A stretch of 7,012 nucleotides of DNA from JALORV01 sp035255845 (GTDB lineage Bacteria > Pseudomonadota > Gammaproteobacteria > Burkholderiales > Burkholderiaceae_F), in contig DATEZE010000058.1 in NCBI GenBank assembly GCA_035255845.1, forward strand, positions 1 to 7,012, in the 5' to 3' direction. The translations under genes and the position numbers were made by a program. Within the stretch, counting starts at the first letter, position 1. Each line of letters begins with the position of its first letter. The notes beneath the pieces were generated by a model that saw only the letters and a list, made by a program, of their open reading frames with translations, had not been told where the DNA came from and did no database searches. Shown here piece after piece: positions 1 through 5,208 of the stretch.

Positions 1-2
1 GC

Positions 3-413
3 ATGCGCACTCGCTTCCGAAGAAAATCCGACCAGGCTGTCACGGCGGTACAACTGGCACTGGACTTCGACGGCTTCAGCTACCGCAAGTGGGGCGACAC
101 GCAGACTGCGCGGGCCGGTGACTGGCTGGTCGATAACGGCAGCGAGGTCTACACAGTCGCGGCCGACTCGTTCGCACGCACTTATCGCCAAGTGAGCCCC
201 GGGCGCTGGCTCAAGACCGGACCAGTGTGGGCCAAGCAGGCGCGGCGGTCGGGCAGTGTCGCGACCAAGGAAGGACGGACGCACTACGAAGCCGGTGACT
301 GGCTCGTGTCGAATGCCGAGGACGGCAGCGACGCCTATGCGATCAGCGCCGAAACGTTTGCGCAGCTGTATGAGCCCGACGACGACGAAGCAGCGCCGGC
401 CACGTCGGGTTGA
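3..413 (+). CDS. Small protein with two GDWLV repeats, function unknown
   Basis: A 136-residue acidic-tailed protein. Two similar blocks are visible: residues 38-61 (A-G-D-W-L-V-D-N, then V-Y-T-V, then F-A-R-T-Y) and residues 97-123 (A-G-D-W-L-V-S-N, then A-Y-A-I, then F-A-Q-L-Y). Each has the pattern GDWLV - Y.(V/I) - F...Y, typical of small bacterial and phage proteins of the PGDYG/GDW(I/L)(V/I) kind, for which I know no established function. The N-terminus is basic (R-T-R-F-R-R-K) but lacks a hydrophobic stretch, so I see no signal peptide; the C-terminus is D/E-rich. The ATG lies two bases from the window edge, so neither a ribosome binding site nor a longer start can be judged, and the gene may be 5'-incomplete. 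It converges on the trypsin-like peptidase gene with 27 nt between stop codons, so it is not part of that operon. Confidence 0.82.
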   Translation: MRTRFRRKSDQAVTAVQLALDFDGFSYRKWGDTQTARAGDWLVDNGSEVYTVAADSFARTYRQVSPGRWLKTGPVWAKQARRSGSVATKEGRTHYEAGDWLVSNAEDGSDAYAISAETFAQLYEPDDDEAAPATSG

Positions 414-425
414 ACGCCGGTACGA

Positions 426-454
426 CGATGCGATGTCCGCTCAGGTTCGCATCG
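426..454. terminator. Possible bidirectional stem-loop between convergent genes
   Basis: A perfect 8-bp inverted repeat, CGATGCGA at 426-433 and TCGCATCG at 447-454, encloses a 13-nt loop. It sits between the stop codons of the two converging genes and overlaps the last codons of the minus-strand peptidase. Its place suggests a shared transcription terminator. There is no run of T on either side, so it is not a textbook intrinsic terminator. Confidence 0.35.
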
Positions 455-2036
455 CCGCGATGATTGACTGGATCGCGATTCCTTCGTTTGCACCATAGCT
501 GCCCGGCTTGCCGTTCAGTTTCGGCATGCCGATCTTTCCGCCCTTGTGATGCAGGGCGATCACCTGCCACAGGCGCGAGTTGAACACCGGACTGCCCGAG
601 CTGCCGCCCTCGGTCGGTGCGCGGTAGTGCACGCGCCAGACGCCTTCGATTTGCGGCTGTCCGCCCGGCGGGCCTTCATGATCGAGCAGTTCGTTGTCCT
701 GGAACGAGAACGCGAGTTCGCGTCCGCCCGGATGGCCGATCACATAGACGCGCGCCGCGTCGTCGATGACAGGCAACGCAGCAGCGATCGGCAGCGGGGC
801 GACTCCGGTCACCGGCGTGCTCAGACGCAGCAGGCTCGCGTCGTGCCGATCGACGGGTGAACTCCAAAGCACCGCTGCGATGTCGTAGCGCCGTCCCGAA
901 TCGAACGCTTCGAACGACGCCTCTGCGTCGGCCGGCATCGCCGCCTGAACGTCGCCACGGTCATTGACGACATGAAAATTGGTCAGCAGCAGCAGCTCAT
1001 CAGCCGGTTCGCGCCCGAGATCGCCGGCACGGACGAGAAAGCCGGTGCCGATGCGATCGCCGAGCTTGCGGCGGATCGCCGCGACCGAACCCGCCCGCTC
1101 GATGCCGGTCTTCCACCATTGGTAGGTCTGCGCGCCGTAGGTGCCAAGGATCGCTTCGAGCCGACCCTCGGAGGGCATCGGTAGCTCGCGCGCCCGCCCG
1201 ACGTCTTCGGGCGCGAGCCGGACCTCGGTGCCATGTAGACGCAGCAGCTGCGCGCGCAGCATGTCCACCAGCGCGTGGCCGCGCTCGTCGCGGTTCTCGA
1301 GATCCCAGACCTCGGTGAACTGGCGCAACGTGCCCGCGATCTGGAAGGCCTGCAGGTCCGGTGCGGCGACGAACAGCTGCATGTTGCGGTCGATCGCGGC
1401 CCAGTCGCGCAGTCCAAGCGAGGCTTCCGCGAGCGTCGCCAGCGCCCAGGGGTCGCGCTGCTCCGGCGGAGTCGCCTGCAGCGTCGCGATCAGCTCCTGC
1501 GCGAGCGCCTTCGGGTCGAGATCCGCGGCGACGCGCGCTCCGATCGAGCGCGCGCGGTCGAGCAGTGCGAGCAGGTTCACGCCGTGCCAGACGTTGCGCC
1601 GATCGCGTTCGTAGGGCTCGCGATAGCACTCGATCGCCTTCTTCAGCGCATCGCGCGCATGCGCCGCGGCCTTGTCGCGGGTGTCGACGAAGATCTGCTT
1701 GTAGGCGCGGCCCATTAAGCCACGCACTTCGGCGTATTCGGGGTCGGTCTCTGCCAGACGGCGCGCCAGCACCTGCAGCAGGTCGATGGCCGCGGTGACC
1801 TTGCCGGTTTCGATCAGCACCTGTGCGTACAGGCGCCGGTTGCGTGCATCCTTCGGGTCGCGCCGGCTGACTGCTTCAACGAGACGCGCCATCAGCTCGT
1901 ATTCGCTGCAGTCGCGCAGCCGACGAACCAGCTCCTTAGCCTGGCGCAGTTCCTCGTCGCTGCAGATACCACCCAACGCAGCAAGCGCGCTGCGCGCATC
2001 GGCACGCAGCGCGTCAAGGGCCGACGGGTCGGCCAT
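441..2036 (-). CDS. Trypsin-like serine peptidase with N-terminal TPR-like region
   Basis: A 531-residue protein in two parts. Residues ~1-300 are helical and repeat-like, with a stretch around 105-160 (G-R-A-Y-K-Q, A-I-E-C-Y-R-E, then N-V-W-H-G-V-N-L-L-A-L-L) recalling the TPR/TRAF-binding-like (DUF4071-type) helical domain; that assignment is tentative. Residues ~315-531 are a chymotrypsin-fold (S1) peptidase with a complete triad: His355 in T-N-F-H-V-V, Asp399 in H-D-A-S-L-L, and Ser480 in G-G-S-S-G-S-P-V-F. R-I-G-T-G-F-L-V (328-335) is the usual opening strand. No signal peptide is visible, so the product is probably cytoplasmic, the helical part likely serving as a protein-binding or regulatory module. 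I chose the ATG at 2036 because AAGGTG (2045-2050) lies 8 nt upstream and the start falls 5 nt after the hydrolase stop, implying translational coupling. An in-frame ATG at 2156 would overlap that gene by 115 nt with an implausible Arg-rich extension. It is the last gene of the cassette. Confidence 0.94.
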   Translation of the reverse strand: MADPSALDALRADARSALAALGGICSDEELRQAKELVRRLRDCSEYELMARLVEAVSRRDPKDARNRRLYAQVLIETGKVTAAIDLLQVLARRLAETDPEYAEVRGLMGRAYKQIFVDTRDKAAAHARDALKKAIECYREPYERDRRNVWHGVNLLALLDRARSIGARVAADLDPKALAQELIATLQATPPEQRDPWALATLAEASLGLRDWAAIDRNMQLFVAAPDLQAFQIAGTLRQFTEVWDLENRDERGHALVDMLRAQLLRLHGTEVRLAPEDVGRARELPMPSEGRLEAILGTYGAQTYQWWKTGIERAGSVAAIRRKLGDRIGTGFLVRAGDLGREPADELLLLTNFHVVNDRGDVQAAMPADAEASFEAFDSGRRYDIAAVLWSSPVDRHDASLLRLSTPVTGVAPLPIAAALPVIDDAARVYVIGHPGGRELAFSFQDNELLDHEGPPGGQPQIEGVWRVHYRAPTEGGSSGSPVFNSRLWQVIALHHKGGKIGMPKLNGKPGSYGANEGIAIQSIIAAMRT

Positions 2037-2041
2037 GCGCG

Positions 2042-2977
2042 CTACACCTTGAGCATTTCGCGCAGCACTCGGCCGAAGTCCGGCTGGTGCAGATACTTGG
2101 TGATCGAGTGGCGCCACGCGCCGGCGTTCTGCACTGCGATGTCTTCGACCACGCACGCGCCCGATCTGCAGTAGTCATTGCCGAGGACCGGATCGAAGCC
2201 GCACACTGGGTCGAGCCGATCGAAGAGGTTGACCCAGCGCAGCGCCACGCGTTCCGACGGATAGCCGCCGTCGCGCGTCCAACCCGGCTGCAGCTTGTCC
2301 TGGATCTCGTCGATCCCGAGCGGGCTGCCGAGCGTGATCAGCCCATCGACGCCCACACAGTCGGCTACTCGCTTCAGGCAGTCGTAGGCGATCACGGTGC
2401 CCATGCTGTGCGAGACGACGACGTGCGGGCCGGTGATCTCGGCAGCGCCGAGCTTATCGACAAAACGGCGGCGAATCGTCTGCTGGATGTGCACGGCCTG
2501 CCGCCCGGGCGGCGCAAACTCCACGTCGAACAGATAGTGGTGCACATCGCGCAGCAGCACGTCCATGATCGGTTTCTTGAGGAACCACGGCAGCGGAACG
2601 CGCTCGAGCGCACCCTGCGGATTCGGCGGCACCGCCGGAGCGCCGGCCGCGATTTCGGCATCGGACATTCCGGTCAGTTGCGCACGCAGCTTCTCGAGAA
2701 ACGCGGCTTCCTCGGCCGTGCGTGGCACAGGCGGCTGCGCGTCGCCACTGGCGTCGACGGCCTCGACGCGGTTCTCCAAAACGCCTTCGTACGCCGAGAG
2801 GTCATCGTCGGGTTTCTCGTACATGAAGTCCGCCCAATACACGAGCGAACTGGTCACTCCATAGTCGCCCAGTGGCAGCGGGTCGGCACAGTTGGCCAGC
2901 GCTTCGCGCCAGAGGCGCAACAGGTCGGCCTCCGGTGGCTTGTTCGCGATGCCGTGGATGAACGTGACATGCGCCAT
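2042..2977 (-). CDS. Alpha/beta-hydrolase (lipase/esterase-like)
   Basis: A 311-residue alpha/beta-hydrolase. The opening strand and oxyanion region are H-V-T-F-I-H-G-I-A-N-K-P (3-14). The nucleophile elbow is V-V-V-S-H-S-M-G-T (186-194) with Ser191 as nucleophile; the first Gly of the usual G-x-S-x-G is Ser here, a tolerated variant. L-I-T-L-G-S-P-L-G (213-221) is the strand and loop that follow in lipase-type members. The acid is probably Asp256 (R-L-D-P-V-C-G), with Asp253 the alternative, and the base His290 (W-R-H-S-I-T-K-Y-L). An insert at ~75-180, with a Pro-rich stretch, could be a lid. The substrate cannot be read from the sequence; lipid or another ester is likely. There is no signal peptide. 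The ATG at 2977 has a strong AGGAGG (2983-2988) 6 nt away, so I prefer it to the in-frame ATG at 3061, which lies inside the muramidase gene. It follows that gene by 31 nt and precedes the serine peptidase by 5 nt. Confidence 0.93.
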   Translation of the reverse strand: MAHVTFIHGIANKPPEADLLRLWREALANCADPLPLGDYGVTSSLVYWADFMYEKPDDDLSAYEGVLENRVEAVDASGDAQPPVPRTAEEAAFLEKLRAQLTGMSDAEIAAGAPAVPPNPQGALERVPLPWFLKKPIMDVLLRDVHHYLFDVEFAPPGRQAVHIQQTIRRRFVDKLGAAEITGPHVVVSHSMGTVIAYDCLKRVADCVGVDGLITLGSPLGIDEIQDKLQPGWTRDGGYPSERVALRWVNLFDRLDPVCGFDPVLGNDYCRSGACVVEDIAVQNAGAWRHSITKYLHQPDFGRVLREMLKV

Positions 2978-3008
2978 GCCGCCCTCCTCTGGATGAATCT
3001 TCTTCGGA

Positions 3009-3620
3009 TCAGAAATCGTAATCGCGGTTGACACCGATGTCCGGAATTCGTGCCGCGACACCGGCGCCCGGGTCGTACTCCGGAACTGCTTCGAAGCCGG
3101 GCAACCCCACCTCGTGCCGCAGCGCGTTCAGCCGGTTCAGCCATCCCTTCAGAAATACGCCGAGCTCGGGCTTGCGAGCGGCGAGCTCGCGGTAGTAGCG
3201 CTCGCGAGCTTCGCAGTACTGCACGATCGCTGCGGCGACATCGCAGCCGGTGACCGCGCGCTGCGTCGCCGGGCCGAAGTCGCCGTCAACCGGGGCGCCA
3301 ACGGCGCCCTGCAGCAAGCGTACGGCGCGGCCCGGTCCCATGTTGACCGCCGTGTCGAACTGCACGAGATCGAGCTCGCGCGCAAGCAGGTCGCAGCGTG
3401 GCGGCAACCAGTAGACGGATTCGTAGATCCGCTGCACTTCGGCGTCCTCGATCTCGCGGACATCGGCACGCAGCAGCCCTTGGCGCCGACGCCAGTCGTC
3501 GTAGACGCCTTGCGTGACTCCACGGTTGGTGCGGCCGCCGGGATCGTTCGGGTGATCGACAAAACCGCCTTCCCAGCGGAGGACGAAGGGCAGTGCCGCT
3601 TCAAACGCGGTCATCGGCAT
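3009..3620 (-). CDS. GH108-family muramidase with peptidoglycan-binding tail
   Basis: A 203-residue lysozyme-like enzyme that should cleave the glycan backbone of peptidoglycan. Residues 1-~85 match glycosyl hydrolase 108: F-V-L-R-W-E-G-G-F (12-20) with Glu17 as expected catalytic acid, then H-P-N-D-P-G-G-R-T-N-R-G-V-T (23-36). Residues ~86-170 match the associated peptidoglycan-binding domain: F-D-T-A-V-N-M-G-P-G (88-97), then V-D-G-D-F-G-P-A-T (111-119). The length suits phage and prophage endolysins of this family. A tail of ~25 residues (Gly/Pro/Asp-rich, ending Y-D-F) is extra and unassigned. No signal peptide, transmembrane anchor or neighbouring holin is present, so reaching the wall would require lysis or a secretion apparatus. 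The ATG at 3620 has AGGGGAG (3627-3633) 6 nt upstream; a second in-frame ATG at 3614 is possible. The gene lies 84 nt after the chagasin gene and 31 nt before the alpha/beta-hydrolase. Confidence 0.95.
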   Translation of the reverse strand: MPMTAFEAALPFVLRWEGGFVDHPNDPGGRTNRGVTQGVYDDWRRRQGLLRADVREIEDAEVQRIYESVYWLPPRCDLLARELDLVQFDTAVNMGPGRAVRLLQGAVGAPVDGDFGPATQRAVTGCDVAAAIVQYCEARERYYRELAARKPELGVFLKGWLNRLNALRHEVGLPGFEAVPEYDPGAGVAARIPDIGVNRDYDF

Positions 3621-3640
3621 TGCGGTCTCCCCTGTTGCGC

Positions 3641-3654
3641 AGGGCGAGCGCCCT
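3641..3654. other. GC-rich stem-loop before the muramidase gene
   Basis: AGGGC (3641-3645) and GCCCT (3650-3654) form a 5-bp stem with a 4-nt GAGC loop, just upstream of the muramidase Shine-Dalgarno. It could affect mRNA stability or processing between the inhibitor and muramidase genes. Short GC palindromes are common by chance at this base composition. Confidence 0.3.
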
Positions 3655-3684
3655 ACCGGATGTCCAGCGCGCACACCCGGAGCA

Positions 3685-3704
3685 CGCCGGCCAGCGGACC
3701 GGCG
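3685..3704. other. GC-rich stem-loop directly after the inhibitor stop
   Basis: CGCCGG (3685-3690) and CCGGCG (3699-3704) make a 6-bp stem with an 8-nt loop, abutting the stop codon of the chagasin-like gene on the minus strand. No T-tract follows in the direction of transcription, so a processing or mRNA-stability element is more likely than a terminator, if it is functional at all. Confidence 0.3.
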
Positions 3705-4025
3705 CTAAGACCGTACCTGCACGGTCACCGCGTAGCGTTGCTTGACCGAGCCCTCGCCTTCCCAGTGGCGCCAGAGCTTGCCGTGCAGCCGAGTTTCCCC
3801 CGGCGCAACACCAGTGACCACCCAACGCATCTGCCCGCCTGCGCCGACGCCCGATGTTCCGCTGAACTCCGCCGCGTGCACAGTAGCGATGGCCGGGTCC
3901 GCTGCATCGAAGGCCCAGCGATAACCGGTGGTCGCGTTTTCGTGCAGATCGATGGCCAGCTGGTCGCGGACGTGCATCCGCACCGTCTTGCCGTCGTCCG
4001 CCTCGCCGAGCACTTCCTGCGTCAT
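3705..4025 (-). CDS. Chagasin-like (I42) cysteine peptidase inhibitor
   Basis: A 106-residue single-domain protein matching the chagasin/ICP fold, which blocks papain-like (C1A) peptidases by inserting three loops into the active-site cleft. All three loops are recognisable: N-A-T-T-G-Y (30-35, consensus NPTTGY), G-V-G-A-G-G (59-64, consensus GxGG), and W-R-H-W (85-88, where R-P-W is usual). Family members are typically ~110 residues and often exported; here no signal peptide is present, implying a cytoplasmic inhibitor. The start at 4025 is set by GGAGGAG (4028-4034) immediately upstream; an ATG at 4061 in the same frame has no comparable site. The gene directly follows the papain-family peptidase (129 nt), so that enzyme is the obvious target. 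Pro to Ala in loop 1 and Pro to His in loop 3 are departures that may tune specificity. The family call rests on the spaced motifs, as overall similarity among chagasins is low. Confidence 0.9.
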   Translation of the reverse strand: MTQEVLGEADDGKTVRMHVRDQLAIDLHENATTGYRWAFDAADPAIATVHAAEFSGTSGVGAGGQMRWVVTGVAPGETRLHGKLWRHWEGEGSVKQRYAVTVQVRS

Positions 4026-4063
4026 GTCTCCTCCATCGGGCACAGCCCGGACCCGCCGCACGG

Positions 4064-4112
4064 CCGGTCATGGGTTCCGGATCAGCAATTTGCCGGCCCG
4101 CATCATGACCGG
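4064..4112. repeat. Inverted repeat between peptidase and inhibitor genes
   Basis: Perfect 9-bp arms CCGGTCATG (4064-4072) and CATGACCGG (4104-4112) are separated by 31 nt in the 129-nt gap between the papain-like gene and its presumed inhibitor. The arms could form an RNA stem that sets the expression ratio of the two products, or a binding site for a dimeric regulator. There is no T-run, so it is not an evident terminator. Confidence 0.4.
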
Positions 4113-4154
4113 TGCGCGACGCCGGCGGAGATGCCACGCGATCGAAACCCGCAT

Positions 4155-4967
4155 TTACAGCGTCACACCATAGCTCTCGTTGTAAAACGCCTTGGTGATG
4201 TATGCCTCGCTTGCGAACGCGAACCCCTTGGCGCCCCAGCCGGTGCCCCAGCTGTTGCGAACGATGAAGCGCTGGTCCTTGGTGTAGCCGACGAGGCAGA
4301 CCGCGTGGCCGCCGCGGACGGTGTTGGGCTGGAACGTGTCGAGCTTGCCCTGGGTCGCGGTCGCGTTGTCCCAGGTGGCATCCACGTTCAGCGCTACCAT
4401 GATCGGCCCGTGCGCCGCCAGCCAGTTGCGCCACTGACCGAAGTTTTTCTTCATGTTGTAGTACGCGGAGATGCGACGCTGCGACGCGGTCGCGAAGAAA
4501 GAATTTTCGTCACCGGTGTACATCTTGGTGGTAATGCGGAAAGGCAGCATCGTCTCCGGCACCACGCCGTACTTGCGACAGACGTCCATCGCTGCCTTCA
4601 GGCTCGTGCCCGCGCCCTCGATGAATGTCTCGGGGCGGTTGACGAACTCGTCGGTTTCCTTCGACGACATCCAGGTCGCGCGGGGCGACACGCGCTCCTT
4701 CTGGCCGAGCTTTCCGGCCGTCACGAGGTGATAACGCATGACGCCGTCAGTCGACGCCCAGCCGACACAAGAGCCGGTGTCTTCCTGGTCACCGATGTTC
4801 CACCAGGCGGCGCGCAGGTCAACGGTGGTCGGCGGAGCCGCGACGGCCGTGACCGCCGCCGACGCGATTGCCGTCTCGTAGGACCAGTCCTTGTCGGTGC
4901 TTCTCGACGGCATGATGTTGCAGATGCGGTGTGATTCAGCGCGAGCGCTGCTGCGTTTCTTGGCCAT
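4155..4967 (-). CDS. Papain-family (C1A) cysteine peptidase
   Basis: A 270-residue papain-like peptidase with all active-site elements: Gln61 (oxyanion hole) and Cys67 (nucleophile) in D-Q-E-D-T-G-S-C-V-G-W-A, His221 in R-G-G-H-A-V-C-L-V-G-Y, and Asn238 in V-R-N-S-W-G-T-G-W-G. The Gln-to-Cys spacing of six equals that of papain. The first strand of the mature domain (V-D-L-R) begins at residue 49, so the ~48 residues before it are too short for a classical ~100-residue I29 propeptide. Residues 33-46 are Ala-rich and mildly hydrophobic but follow a charged 30-residue N-terminus, so I do not call a signal peptide. An enzyme without a prodomain could need inhibition in trans, which the adjacent chagasin-like gene could supply. 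The ATG at 4967 has AAGGAG (4973-4978) at 5 nt. It is the first gene of the close-packed cassette, 241 nt after the 258-residue unknown protein. Confidence 0.95.
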   Translation of the reverse strand: MAKKRSSARAESHRICNIMPSRSTDKDWSYETAIASAAVTAVAAPPTTVDLRAAWWNIGDQEDTGSCVGWASTDGVMRYHLVTAGKLGQKERVSPRATWMSSKETDEFVNRPETFIEGAGTSLKAAMDVCRKYGVVPETMLPFRITTKMYTGDENSFFATASQRRISAYYNMKKNFGQWRNWLAAHGPIMVALNVDATWDNATATQGKLDTFQPNTVRGGHAVCLVGYTKDQRFIVRNSWGTGWGAKGFAFASEAYITKAFYNESYGVTL

Positions 4968-4988
4968 GGGGACTCCTTCCCTCGTCTG

Positions 4989-5009
4989 CGGTGGCAGTGC
5001 TGCCCACCG
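4989..5009. promoter_or_regulatory. Stem-loop in the leader of the papain-like gene
   Basis: CGGTGG (4989-4994) pairs with CCACCG (5004-5009), and CAG/CTG extends the stem inward to nine pairs with one bulged base. It lies 22 nt upstream of the peptidase start codon. An overlapping alternative pairs CTGCC (5000-5004) with GGCAG (5015-5019). It could be a leader structure, or the tail of a terminator for the upstream gene, though no T-run is present. I see no convincing -35/-10 pair nearby. Confidence 0.35.
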
Positions 5010-5137
5010 TCACCGGCAGGCGTTACTCAAGGGGCGATCGAATGTTCCGACTGCCTGAATCGAGGCTAATCCGGAGCCGGCAGGGCGACAACGTGAAAAT
5101 TCGACGCCTGCCCAACATGCGTGACGCGCGTTGATCG

Positions 5138-5203
5138 GCCCGCGCCGATGTCGTCGGCTATTCGCGGCTGATGGGGCGCAACGAGGGCGCTCGCTCGCAA
5201 GCG
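5138..5203 (+). pseudogene. Relic of a class III nucleotide cyclase domain start
   Basis: Read from 5138 on the plus strand, the codons give A-R-A-D-V-V-G-Y-S-R-L-M-G-R-N-E-G-A, very like the opening strand of class III adenylate/guanylate cyclase domains (consensus A-A-D-V-V-G-Y-S-R-L-M-G-x-x-E), where the Asp (5147-5149) binds the catalytic metal. The frame has a TGA at 5132 just upstream. Downstream the resemblance is lost within about 20 codons, where the minus-strand 258-residue gene ends. No ribosome binding site or remaining cyclase domain is visible, so this is at most a fragment, perhaps left when the neighbouring genes were inserted. A chance match is possible but unlikely given ten consecutive consensus-like residues. 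Confidence 0.55.
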
Positions 5204-5208
5204 TGCAA

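Noticed and set aside
2037..2156. Longer start for the serine peptidase (ATG at 2156)
   Set aside because: It would overlap the upstream hydrolase by 115 nt and add an Arg-rich segment that looks like out-of-frame translation; the ATG at 2036 has its own ribosome binding site.
2087..3031. 314-codon plus-strand open frame
   Set aside because: It is antisense to the alpha/beta-hydrolase, whose triad motifs are intact, and shows no motif of its own.
3114..4934. 606-codon plus-strand open frame
   Set aside because: It lies antisense to three genes with clear catalytic or inhibitory motifs, and its translation shows no recognisable domain. Long antisense frames are expected at high third-position GC.
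4868..4967. Signal peptide on the papain-like peptidase
   Set aside because: The only hydrophobic stretch (residues 33-46) is weak, Ala-rich and preceded by 30 residues with several acidic groups, unlike a Sec signal.
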